A stretch of 50,025 nucleotides of DNA, from contig CAJOIQ010000004.1 of assembly GCA_905234795.1 (NCBI GenBank), forward strand, positions 65,582 through 115,606. The letters run 5' to 3'. Position 1 is the first letter of the stretch. Every line of letters begins with the position of its first letter. Below the pieces are notes generated by a model that was not told the DNA's origin, did not search any database, and was given only the letters and a program-made list of their open reading frames with translations. This DNA is from an uncultured Bacteroidales bacterium (GTDB taxonomy: Bacteria; Bacteroidota; Bacteroidia; Bacteroidales; UBA932). A program made the position numbers and the translations under genes. Below, in pieces: positions 7,909 to 16,569 of this stretch.

Positions 7909-10900
7909 ATGAATAAGCACGTTTCCATCCTCCTTACCAGTATTCTTATCTGTCTGGTTTCCAGTTTGTCCTTCGCCCAGGACCAGGATAAACAGCCCTT
8001 GGATACGGCAAAGATTGGGGAGATGCTACGTGATGTGAACCCTTTTGGCGGGCCTAACCAGTTCAATTACGTCTCGTGGCAGGATAATATGATGGGAGCT
8101 TCTCCGGAGGCGGCGAAGATGACCAGGTATTCCGACACGCCGGTATCCAACGCCTATGGACTCGCCCAGATTGGCATCCCCATCTATACGATTAAAGGCC
8201 GCTCGCTTGAACTCCCCATCTCACTCAGCTATGACAGCAGCGGAATCAAGCCGGAGGAAATATCGGGCATTGTGGGACTTGGATGGTCTCTGCAGGCGGG
8301 AGGGGTTATCACTAGAAGCATTATTGGGAAGGTGGATGATGGAGACACTATTCCTTCGGAAACGCTCTTGGAAAGTGATGCCGAGTGGCTTGCCATTCAG
8401 GCGAATTCCTCTGGCCGGGATTCAGCTTACGACTTGTACAGCTATAACTTTTGTGGTCATTCCGGGACGTTTTATAATCTGCCATTCACGGGGATTGTTC
8501 CCCTGGAGCCAACGGAACTGGAAATTGAGTACTCTAACGGTTACACTTTTACGGATAAAGCCGGTACCCAATATAAGTTCACCCTATACGAAACGTCATC
8601 CCGGTATATGGGAAGTAATGACCCGAATGCTCCCCAGGCTGGAACCACGGGCAATTACTACAACCTTATCACGGCCTGGTATCTGACAGAGATTCGCTCC
8701 ATGGACGGAAAGGATGTCATCACAATATCCTATAAACAAATACCCGAATTCATCCACGTGAGTCATTCCTACTACCGCTCTGTCTCTTTCCCTTACAAGT
8801 ATATGGGTAATGGAGTTTGGTTGACAAACCTGAGTGGTGGCATCGATCCCACTCCTCAGTTTACAACCAGGGAATGGTCTTTTACCACCACTCACACTTG
8901 GCATCCATACGTGGTGGAAACTATTACCTACAACGGCGGTTCTGTTTCCTTTAAGTACACAAACTACTCTCAGCCCAATGCTCCGCTTCTCAGCGATAGC
9001 CACAGGTCCTATCCTTCATTTCTATCCTCTATTACCCTTAACGAGGGAGGACAGAATGGGCTTTTAAACTGGACCTTTGACAGGGATACTACGGGAGACT
9101 ACCGCCTGCTTCTTGCATCCGTGAAAAAGAAAGGGAGCAACGGCTCCCTGATAGAGCGATGGAGTATGGAGTACGACACCCCCAATACAAGTATGAGTGA
9201 AAACAGCATCGACCTGTTTGGGTATTACAATGGACTCGGTGGTTACTCAAGGTCATTTCTCCGGCCTTTTAATGATGAGTCCACCGTTCCTTTCTCCGTT
9301 GCAAACAGGAACTATATCTTTGCCAATATAACCAAGCTGTCCCTGAAAAGCATCACCACGGCCTCAGGCAGTCGTACAGATTACTATTATGCTCCCAATG
9401 AGATTGCGACCAACGGACAAAGCAACCTGTTTCCCAATTCCATCAAAATTGGCCAGCGGATATCCAGGATATCGACCTATGACTTGTCCACGGGAACGGA
9501 GCAACTCGTACGGCGCAGGGACTTCAGTTATGCCAATCCAGGGATAACCATCCCCATTTACGCCTTTCAGATGGGGGCTTACATCAGCACATCAGAGATT
9601 AATACGTGCCCGAGCGGTAATGAAAGGGGGTATTGGTATGGCTCTCAGAGTCCAGTTCGTATAGGGACCATCGTCTATAACGACCAGTCCAACCTTCCCG
9701 GAATGCCTTTGGAGAGTGCCCGCATCTTTTACCAGCAAGTGATTGAGGATGTCTCGGACGGTGGCTCATCATCGATTGCCCGTACGGCGTGGGAGTATAG
9801 CGGTTTGGGCGCCCAGAGCACAGGAGGGGGTGGTACGGTTTGGACACCGTCCGACAGTCACGACGATTCCCTGACGACAAACTTAGGGAATCACTTCCAT
9901 CAGCGTGTTCCCACATATATCCCAAGGAATGGGACGCAGTCCAATCCCACCACTCCGCTGGGTTACCACATCCAAAACCAGAATCGGCCCCAGCTATGTA
10001 ACCCGACGAAGGTCATTCAGTATAAAAGAACGTCCACAGGCCAATATATAAAGGTTTCTCATACGGATTTTAACTATGAATCGGACTATGTGTATCTTCA
10101 GGAAGGTCTTTCCCTCACATTAAAAACCTCTCCCAACACCAACGGTTATGAGAACACCACCGTCCATTGCCTTTCCGACGTGGACCAACAGCAGGTAGAC
10201 CGTAAGATCTACTACCGGCGCCTAAAGGAACGGATTGACAAAGAGTATCTGGATGACAATACCGTAAAGTCCGTCAAGACCACATACCACTATGATTTTG
10301 CTCCCGGCGGCCGCACTTCTTTTTATAGCGGCAACACATACTATTCCAATTCCACACATGTCCCGGCTATGGGAGCCTTACAGTCTCCCCGCCAGGAAAT
10401 ACAAGTGTATGACAATGATTCTACCCGCACCTACATCCGTAATATCATTTATCCGGACGAACTGGCCAACCTCTCCGGATATGGTTGGGCGGGAAGCCTG
10501 GTCGGTCTGAAGTATCGTCAACCTGTCGGCGAGGAAATCATTATCGGGGCAAGTCCCACGAACAAGGCGGGCCGATATGTAACCTGGGGGCAGGTCCCCG
10601 TGGCGTCCTGGACAGATGGAGTTTCGAATACTACCCTTCTCAAGCCCCAAAAGATAGAGGTTTACCGAAATGGCTCACATGTAAACCGTGATGTCAATTA
10701 CTCCCTGTACGACGAAGCGGGAAAACCTTTGGAGATCCAAGCAGCCGGCCAACCCGTCAAAACGTACGCCTGGAGCTACAATCACCGCTTCCCTGTTGCA
10801 GAAGTAGCCGGAATGGGATTCTCCCACATCCGCACCACGTTGAATGAATTCTCACAAGCCAGAATGGACGGGATTGCGAACTCATCTCCGTCTGGTCCGA

Positions 10901-13900
10901 CGTCTTTAGACATGATACTCCTCCGAAGATCTCTAAGGGAGCAATTAGACACGGTATTGACCACTCTCCATACCTATACCCTTCCATTCGGATTGAAAAC
11001 CGAAGAAGACCCATCCGGCCGGAAGCTCCAGTATAACTACGATTATGGAGGCCGCCTGTCTTTGGTCAAAGATGAGAATGGCAACAAATTACAGGAATTC
11101 ACTTACGGTTTTACCAACGGCGGAAGCGGCAGCCCAAACAGGTTTGAATCAAGGAACTATACAACAGAGACTTCATATTATTGGGATGTCTCCTATTTTG
11201 ATGGATTAGGGCGCACCTTACAGCAAATTGCCGTAGGAGCCTCCACAACAGGCAAAGACCTTGTGACTCCTTTTGAACCCGACTTCCTGGACCACGAGGA
11301 TGCAAGGGAGTACCTTCCTTATCCGGCCTTGGATGCTATTCAGGGGGTATTTCGCAGCGACGCCCTAACCGCCCAGCAGAACTACTATGGTAGCGGAGTT
11401 AAGGCATACAAGGAGAACACCTATGAAGTTTCCCGGAGGAACCGGGTTACAGCCTCTTCCCTTCCCGGGTTTTCCGAGACTACCACAACGAATCTTGTCA
11501 GCTCTCCGCCTGGTCTGATTTTAAAACTGTCGTTCAGTCCTTCGAACCAGTCTATCTCCGTGCAGGGCACCTATCTGATGTCCCGATTTAAAGCGACGGT
11601 TACCAATGGCCCCGATGGATCCCATTCCGAGGCTTTCTATGATGAATTTGAGACTCCTTATCTGGAGAGGGTCAAACTGGACGATTCCGGCAACTATGCC
11701 TATACGTACTATATTCGAGATGTGTGGGGCCGTGTTGTGTGCGTGGTTCCGCCTGCCGAAGCAGCCAAACTGACCACATCAACTACAAACTTTTCCGCCG
11801 GCAATTGTTACACTTATGTATATGATAATCTTGACCGTGTAACGATGCGCAAGCTTCCGGGCCGGCTGCCGGAATATATTACGTATAATGATGCCGATAT
11901 GCCGACGCTCAGAAAGCGTTTTTTATCGGGAGGTGTCATTTTTGAAAAGTTCCTCACCACTTACGACAAGTTCAACCGTCCAGTCAAAGAGGAGTACCAA
12001 TACGATGAAAACACGCCCATTACCTTGGTGGAGTATAATTATGACACCTATCCTGCCAGCGGTTTTCCTTCGTTCAGCGCAGAGAACGGCTATGCCTCTT
12101 CGGCCGACACCCGTACCCGGGGGTTGAAGACGGCGGAACGCATCACGCTCTTGCCTGCTGGCGTTGCGCCAGCGGAACTCACGGCATCCAACACATCCAC
12201 AAAGGCACTGCGTACCTTCCATTATGATGCCAAGGGGAATATTATCCAGCAGGCCGAAACGAATGTCCTTGGCGGTATCAGCCGCACATCTTTCAAATAC
12301 GGTCATGCAGGTAATCTCCTACAACAACGGCAAAGAATGGCACCGGGAAGTGGTTCTAGTGCTGCTGTCCTGGACCGCACATACACATATGACACCCGCC
12401 TGCGTCTCTCACAGGTGACGGCACAATTGAACAGTGGACCGCAAGGCACATTGTACTATACCTATGATGACCTCCAGCGGGTAGTAAGCGTCAGCCGCGG
12501 ATCAACCTCGGAAACCACCCAATACTCATACACCCTTCAGGGCTGGCTTTCCTCCTCAATCAGCCCCTCATGGAAAGAAAACCTTAACTATGCGTCCGTT
12601 ATCATCTCCGACACGGATCCTTTGCCAGGCAAAGCCGGGCTGATTACCGAGTGGATGGAGCAGCGTGATTCCAGTTATCCTGAGATTCTGGGCTTCTCCT
12701 ACGACAAAGCCGGAAGGCTCACGGGCAGTATACGGCATGTTTATGGTTCGTCTATAACTAACATTCGCACGGAGCAGGATATCACCTATGATGAAAGTGG
12801 CAACCTGCTCACACTCAAGCGATATGGGGACGGACCACAACCAGCGCTCGTTGATAGCCTCTGCTTTTCCTACGACGGCCCCAAACGTGTAGGATGGACC
12901 TATGACCCCAACGGCAACGTGACCAGTGACCCGCTGAACGGGGTGTCCATCGCTTGGAACGTCATAGACCAGCCCAGAACGCTGACTTCGGGGACAAGTT
13001 CTACCCAGAGAAATTATCTTGCCGATGGAACTCTCGCCAGCACACAAGATGGAAGCCAGTTGCGTATCTTCCTGGGGGACATTGTGTTCAAGGTAGCAAG
13101 CGGGGGATTCGGCATTGAAAGCGCCGGATGGGAAGGCGGACGGCTGCTTCCCGGAGCGGGAAACGACAAGGTCATCTACTACGTGAATGACCACCTGGGA
13201 AGTGTCCGTACTGTTAAAGATGGGGCCGGGACTGTGCGCCAACGGTACGACTACTATCCTTACGGGATGGTCTCCCGCAGCTGGTCATCCAGCTCCAGTT
13301 CTGACACGCCGGACAAGCGGTACCGTTTCGGCGGCAAAGAGATTGCTGGAACTCCGTTAAGTGCCACGGCAACGGGCTCAGACAAGTATCTGGACTTCGG
13401 CGCACGCCTGTACAATCCCCGTTCGGCTACCTGGCTGAGCCAGGATCCGCTGGCAGAAAAGTACTATCCCATCGGCCCGTATGTGTATTGTCATAATTCT
13501 CCGATAACGAGAGCTGATATGTCAGGAATGAATGATTATTATTTTGATGTTCATGGGAATTGGCAAGTCTCATATACAAATGATGAATTTGATCGATTAT
13601 TCGCTCCAAATGGATCCGTCATGATTGTTGAAGACCAATCTATAATGGGAGGAATGGTTCCATACACATACCCGACTCGATGGGGAGAGGACACAACGAT
13701 GAATGAAACTCTTCATTTCACAGTAACAGATGGCTCTGCAAATCAACTGATGGACGTGTTTTTTTTCTTGGCCGATAATACTGACGTGGAATGGATTGTT
13801 ATTGAGGGGGCAAATGGATACAGTGTTTTAGGGACAGAACACAATTCCTCATCCTTTAGAGAGCGACCTCTGAAAACCGCCCTTGAGAAACAAAAGAATG

Positions 13901-14100
13901 TTTTCTACTCTGACGAACCCATCTTTAGAATTCACAGTCACCCTTTACCTTATTCAAGTGAAAGAGAAAGTATGATTGGAGATTACCAAAACGTCCTCCG
14001 TAATCCAGCGATGTCAAACTACGTTTATTTCCCTTATAGCAAGCATATTTATACTATCACGGCAAAGAGCAAGATTAAACTATGGCACACAAAAAAATAA
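7909..14100 (+). CDS. RHS/YD-repeat polymorphic toxin with JAB-like C-terminal domain
   Basis: A 2063-residue secreted RHS protein. The start at 7909 gives the signal peptide MNKHVSILLTSILICLVSSL ending SFAQ; an earlier in-frame start would bury it. The N-terminal region (about 40-330) resembles the SpvB/TcB entry domain (LGWSLQAGGVITRS). YD-type repeats follow (for example YDYGGRLSLVKDENGN, YDPNGNVTSD). The RHS core ends with YYPYG, RYRFGGKE, YLDFGARLYNP, WLSQDPLAEKYYP and YVYC near residue 1860. The last 202 residues are unrelated to the core and AT-rich. They hold HSHP (His2009 and His2011) followed by GD (Asp2025), the pattern of JAB/JAMM metallopeptidase-like toxins. RHS proteins form a shell that encloses and delivers the tip. 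No type VI or type IX secretion gene is visible nearby. The gene overlaps the next by 19 bp. Toxin activity is inferred. Confidence 0.88.
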   Translation: MNKHVSILLTSILICLVSSLSFAQDQDKQPLDTAKIGEMLRDVNPFGGPNQFNYVSWQDNMMGASPEAAKMTRYSDTPVSNAYGLAQIGIPIYTIKGRSLELPISLSYDSSGIKPEEISGIVGLGWSLQAGGVITRSIIGKVDDGDTIPSETLLESDAEWLAIQANSSGRDSAYDLYSYNFCGHSGTFYNLPFTGIVPLEPTELEIEYSNGYTFTDKAGTQYKFTLYETSSRYMGSNDPNAPQAGTTGNYYNLITAWYLTEIRSMDGKDVITISYKQIPEFIHVSHSYYRSVSFPYKYMGNGVWLTNLSGGIDPTPQFTTREWSFTTTHTWHPYVVETITYNGGSVSFKYTNYSQPNAPLLSDSHRSYPSFLSSITLNEGGQNGLLNWTFDRDTTGDYRLLLASVKKKGSNGSLIERWSMEYDTPNTSMSENSIDLFGYYNGLGGYSRSFLRPFNDESTVPFSVANRNYIFANITKLSLKSITTASGSRTDYYYAPNEIATNGQSNLFPNSIKIGQRISRISTYDLSTGTEQLVRRRDFSYANPGITIPIYAFQMGAYISTSEINTCPSGNERGYWYGSQSPVRIGTIVYNDQSNLPGMPLESARIFYQQVIEDVSDGGSSSIARTAWEYSGLGAQSTGGGGTVWTPSDSHDDSLTTNLGNHFHQRVPTYIPRNGTQSNPTTPLGYHIQNQNRPQLCNPTKVIQYKRTSTGQYIKVSHTDFNYESDYVYLQEGLSLTLKTSPNTNGYENTTVHCLSDVDQQQVDRKIYYRRLKERIDKEYLDDNTVKSVKTTYHYDFAPGGRTSFYSGNTYYSNSTHVPAMGALQSPRQEIQVYDNDSTRTYIRNIIYPDELANLSGYGWAGSLVGLKYRQPVGEEIIIGASPTNKAGRYVTWGQVPVASWTDGVSNTTLLKPQKIEVYRNGSHVNRDVNYSLYDEAGKPLEIQAAGQPVKTYAWSYNHRFPVAEVAGMGFSHIRTTLNEFSQARMDGIANSSPSGPTSLDMILLRRSLREQLDTVLTTLHTYTLPFGLKTEEDPSGRKLQYNYDYGGRLSLVKDENGNKLQEFTYGFTNGGSGSPNRFESRNYTTETSYYWDVSYFDGLGRTLQQIAVGASTTGKDLVTPFEPDFLDHEDAREYLPYPALDAIQGVFRSDALTAQQNYYGSGVKAYKENTYEVSRRNRVTASSLPGFSETTTTNLVSSPPGLILKLSFSPSNQSISVQGTYLMSRFKATVTNGPDGSHSEAFYDEFETPYLERVKLDDSGNYAYTYYIRDVWGRVVCVVPPAEAAKLTTSTTNFSAGNCYTYVYDNLDRVTMRKLPGRLPEYITYNDADMPTLRKRFLSGGVIFEKFLTTYDKFNRPVKEEYQYDENTPITLVEYNYDTYPASGFPSFSAENGYASSADTRTRGLKTAERITLLPAGVAPAELTASNTSTKALRTFHYDAKGNIIQQAETNVLGGISRTSFKYGHAGNLLQQRQRMAPGSGSSAAVLDRTYTYDTRLRLSQVTAQLNSGPQGTLYYTYDDLQRVVSVSRGSTSETTQYSYTLQGWLSSSISPSWKENLNYASVIISDTDPLPGKAGLITEWMEQRDSSYPEILGFSYDKAGRLTGSIRHVYGSSITNIRTEQDITYDESGNLLTLKRYGDGPQPALVDSLCFSYDGPKRVGWTYDPNGNVTSDPLNGVSIAWNVIDQPRTLTSGTSSTQRNYLADGTLASTQDGSQLRIFLGDIVFKVASGGFGIESAGWEGGRLLPGAGNDKVIYYVNDHLGSVRTVKDGAGTVRQRYDYYPYGMVSRSWSSSSSSDTPDKRYRFGGKEIAGTPLSATATGSDKYLDFGARLYNPRSATWLSQDPLAEKYYPIGPYVYCHNSPITRADMSGMNDYYFDVHGNWQVSYTNDEFDRLFAPNGSVMIVEDQSIMGGMVPYTYPTRWGEDTTMNETLHFTVTDGSANQLMDVFFFLADNTDVEWIVIEGANGYSVLGTEHNSSSFRERPLKTALEKQKNVFYSDEPIFRIHSHPLPYSSERESMIGDYQNVLRNPAMSNYVYFPYSKHIYTITAKSKIKLWHTKK
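13105..13490 (+). repeat. RHS core repeat, copy 1 (386 bp)
   Basis: End of the RHS core, encoding GFGIESAGWEGG through GPYVYC. It aligns without gaps to 14803-15188 with 27 mismatches (about 93% identical), most of them synonymous; only six residues differ. Homology stops exactly where the toxin tip begins. Confidence 0.95.
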
Positions 14101-14618
14101 CACTTCTCCTATTTGTTTCTCTGTTTATACTTACAATAGGATGTACAAACGGGAAGTGCCACTATCCTAGATTATTTTTTTCCGATGTCATTCAGTCTGT
14201 CGTGAGTGATTATTTGGAAAAAATAGACACTTCACATAATGATTTTAACAATGTTCACCTAACAGCAATCACATTGTACAGATATAATGGAGAAGATAAA
14301 GTATGTTTGAATTCTTATCCCATGTGGGGAGGTATTTATATTGCTGACACAGCGGCAAAGAAAGTATGCGCGTTCTTTACAAAAACCAATTCCTTTGTTG
14401 AAGTATTTGCGACACCGGATTGTCGACACTACATAATAAACGCTCCAATAAGAGTCAGCAAAAAGAAAAAAAGGTTGTTAGAGAAGTCTTCCTACACATT
14501 ACAAGGAGAGATTATTAATTCTTGGGAGAGTTATTGCGAATATACAATTAAACAAGATGGGACTCTCCGGTTTGAATACGGGAGCATTAATGGTACAAAA
14601 ATGGAACATGACATATAG
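14082..14618 (+). CDS. Lipoprotein, candidate immunity protein for the JAB-like RHS tip
   Basis: A 178-residue protein with a lipoprotein signal (KKITLLLFVSLFILTIGC; lipobox LTIGC at about residue 21) and no family I recognise. Its ATG lies inside the RHS gene, overlapping its last 19 bp, so the two are translationally coupled. This is the position held by immunity genes behind polymorphic toxins. The body alternates charged and aromatic residues, has no further membrane segments and ends in a basic/acidic tail. Base composition is AT-rich like the toxin tip and unlike the rest of the window, which supports toxin and immunity having moved together. A periplasm-facing lipoprotein could neutralise a toxin arriving from outside. 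The immunity role is inferred from position only. Confidence 0.6.
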   Translation: MAHKKITLLLFVSLFILTIGCTNGKCHYPRLFFSDVIQSVVSDYLEKIDTSHNDFNNVHLTAITLYRYNGEDKVCLNSYPMWGGIYIADTAAKKVCAFFTKTNSFVEVFATPDCRHYIINAPIRVSKKKKRLLEKSSYTLQGEIINSWESYCEYTIKQDGTLRFEYGSINGTKMEHDI

Positions 14619-14754
14619 ATAAAACAGATAAACCGGTTTTTAATTATGAAAGAGATAGGAATCAACAGTGCTCTACTCTAATGGGGCCGATGGATTCACT
14701 AGCTTTTACTCATTACAAAGATTCTGTTCATTTTATTTCTAAACAAAAGGACAG

Positions 14755-15852
14755 GTGGACCCTAAAATAATAGTTGAGCTGGCCAGTACGCGAACCGGCC
14801 GAGGATTCGGCATTGAAAGTGCCGGATGGGAAGGCGGACGGCTGCTTCCAGGAGCGGGAAACGACAAAGTCCTCTACTATGTGAATGACCATCTGGGGAG
14901 TGTCCGTACCGTCAAGGATGGGGCCGGGACTGTGCGCCAACGCTATGACTACTATCCTTACGGAACCGTTTCCCGCAGTTGGTCATCCAGCTCCAGTTCT
15001 GACACGCCGGACAAGCGGTACCGTTTCGGCGGCAAGGAGATTGCCGGCACTCCGTTAAGTGCCACGGCAACGGGCTCAGACAAGTATCTGGACTTCGGCG
15101 CACGCCTCTACAATCCCCGTTCGGCTACCTGCCTGAGCCAGGATCCAATGGCAGAAAAGTACTTTCCCATCGGCCCGTGTGTATATTGCGCCGCGAATCC
15201 GGTGAATGTAGTGGATTCGTTCGGGTTTTGGATTTGGTCTCCTCAAGGAGATTTGTTTTGGGAAGAGGGTGATACTGTTTTTACTCTTTCTGATTTTCTC
15301 GGGATATCTCTCTCTGATGTATTTGGGATAATTGAACGTAATTCTCTTTTTGTTTCATCGGGTTTTTCTGATGGTTATTATATTCAAAGCAACAATCTGT
15401 GGATAGAGCCAAGCGCAACTGGTATTACAATAAATAACACTTTTGAGGCAATTCTTCATTATTATGATAATACTGGACTTCCTGTTAACATTGGCAATAA
15501 AAGCACGGAGGAAGCGATTTCGCTTATTATTAAATTACATCCCAATATCCTAAATGAAGAAAAAGGTCATGGCGCAATAGACATGACTGACTATACTTTT
15601 CATATTGGGAGAACCAGTTATTCTTTTAAGGTTGAACAACAAAAAAATTCAAGGGTTATTACATATAGTATTTTTTTAAATGATAGTTTCCCGGATCCTG
15701 CCTATTTCATTGAGAAAATGAATCTCCCATTTAAAAGATTTCAAGCAGATTTTAAAGGGCCAAATCTTGAATTGGGAGGACGTCCTTATGATTATGTCCC
15801 TAAAACTCGGGTATACTATAAACCATTGGCATTCCCACGTTGGTCGAAATGA
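14755..15852 (+). CDS. Orphan RHS tip: truncated RHS core plus second, unrelated toxin domain
   Basis: An open frame of 365 codons with only a doubtful GTG start at 14755, no signal peptide and no promoter. Residues 17-145 repeat the end of the upstream RHS core. From 15189 the sequence diverges into a 220-residue AT-rich C-terminal domain I do not recognise, containing ILHYYDNTGLPVNIGNKSTE and DMTDYTFHIGRTSYSFK. This is the layout of an orphan tip (as in Rhs and CdiA-CT loci): silent as it stands, but convertible into the active tip by recombination across the shared core. Two highly conserved core residues have drifted (W to C in RSATCLSQDP, Y to C in GPCVYC). The 136 bp before it hold no gene; they look like the eroded end of an earlier cassette. 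Confidence 0.75.
   Translation: MDPKIIVELASTRTGRGFGIESAGWEGGRLLPGAGNDKVLYYVNDHLGSVRTVKDGAGTVRQRYDYYPYGTVSRSWSSSSSSDTPDKRYRFGGKEIAGTPLSATATGSDKYLDFGARLYNPRSATCLSQDPMAEKYFPIGPCVYCAANPVNVVDSFGFWIWSPQGDLFWEEGDTVFTLSDFLGISLSDVFGIIERNSLFVSSGFSDGYYIQSNNLWIEPSATGITINNTFEAILHYYDNTGLPVNIGNKSTEEAISLIIKLHPNILNEEKGHGAIDMTDYTFHIGRTSYSFKVEQQKNSRVITYSIFLNDSFPDPAYFIEKMNLPFKRFQADFKGPNLELGGRPYDYVPKTRVYYKPLAFPRWSK
14803..15188 (+). repeat. RHS core repeat, copy 2 (386 bp)
   Basis: Second copy of the segment at 13105-13490, offset 1698 bp, no gaps, 27 mismatches. It begins sharply at GGATTCGGC; upstream sequence is not RHS-like. Confidence 0.95.
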
Positions 15853-15870
15853 TTATATTGTCAGTCATAA

Positions 15871-16464
15871 ATGAAAAAAGCTTTTACAGTAATAGCCGTT
15901 ATTAATGCGTCGCTTTGTCTTATTTTACCTATTTTACTCGTTTGGGGCTACCCCGTAGCTCGAAATCGTTTCCCTTTTGATGGTTTAAAGGAGAGTTATC
16001 CTGGTCCGATACATATTACTGTCACCTCTTTCCCGTTTGGTTTATATTGTCAAGAACTAGAGGACAATAAGGATTACATCAAGCGATTTAACCGACAGGA
16101 TAACAATAAGCCTATTGACATCTCTACAGTTTACTATAATTCTGATACTCTTTTTGTAAAATGTCAGATGAAAGGGGAAGATGCCGTTAGCTATTTCAGG
16201 GTTGTCAATCCGACTGCCGGACAAGAGGACGGTTTTATACAAAACCGTATTAAAGAACTTGAGGAAACACCGGATTTCTCAGAATTGGTTAACCGTGGTT
16301 ACAAACATCGAGTATTAAATGACGCAAAAGGAATGTGTAGTTATTTGTTAGAACCTTTAATCATACCTCTTATTCCTATTCTTAGTTTCTTCTTTTTATT
16401 CTTCTTTGTTCTTGGTTTTTTCTCGCGACGTCGGGAATTAAAGCATAATACTATTGAGGCATGA
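15871..16464 (+). CDS. Two-helix membrane protein, candidate immunity protein of the orphan RHS tip
   Basis: A 197-residue protein of no recognised family. It has an N-terminal membrane segment (about residues 5-26, FTVIAVINASLCLILPILLV), a soluble domain of about 130 residues that would face the periplasm, and a C-terminal segment rich in Phe and Leu (about 163-186), followed by the basic tail FSRRRELKHN. It starts 18 bp after the orphan tip stop, the usual place of a cognate immunity gene, and is AT-rich like that tip. It has a normal ATG and an open frame, so it could still protect the cell against sister strains that use this tip even if the orphan toxin itself is silent. Function is inferred from position and topology. 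Confidence 0.6.
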   Translation: MKKAFTVIAVINASLCLILPILLVWGYPVARNRFPFDGLKESYPGPIHITVTSFPFGLYCQELEDNKDYIKRFNRQDNNKPIDISTVYYNSDTLFVKCQMKGEDAVSYFRVVNPTAGQEDGFIQNRIKELEETPDFSELVNRGYKHRVLNDAKGMCSYLLEPLIIPLIPILSFFFLFFFVLGFFSRRRELKHNTIEA

Positions 16465-16526
16465 GTCAGGATCCATTAGTAAAACCCTCGTTCCGTTTTA
16501 GGATGTCTCTAGAATTCCTCCTCTTT

Positions 16527-16550
16527 TGTCGGGGAAAAATAGTATATTTG
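16527..16550 (+). repeat. 19-bp direct repeat, right copy, merged with the promoter of the acyltransferase gene
   Basis: TGTCGGGGAAAAATAGTAT (16527-16545) equals the left copy at 7836-7854. Its end overlaps the -7 box TATATTTG (16543-16550), 19 bp before the ATG at 16570. A 23/24 match to 16527-16550 also occurs on the minus strand at 19457-19480, again with a -7 box. Confidence 0.7.
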
Positions 16551-16569
16551 CGTAACTAAAACCGACCTG

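Noticed and set aside
14619..14754. A small gene between the first immunity candidate and the orphan tip
   Set aside because: Frames are short, with early stops; no signal peptide or ribosomal start context. It looks like eroded sequence.
7909..16464. The RHS island as a prophage or type VI secretion locus
   Set aside because: No integrase, structural phage gene, hcp, vgrG, PAAR or baseplate gene is present. The 19-bp repeats do not border a tRNA gene.
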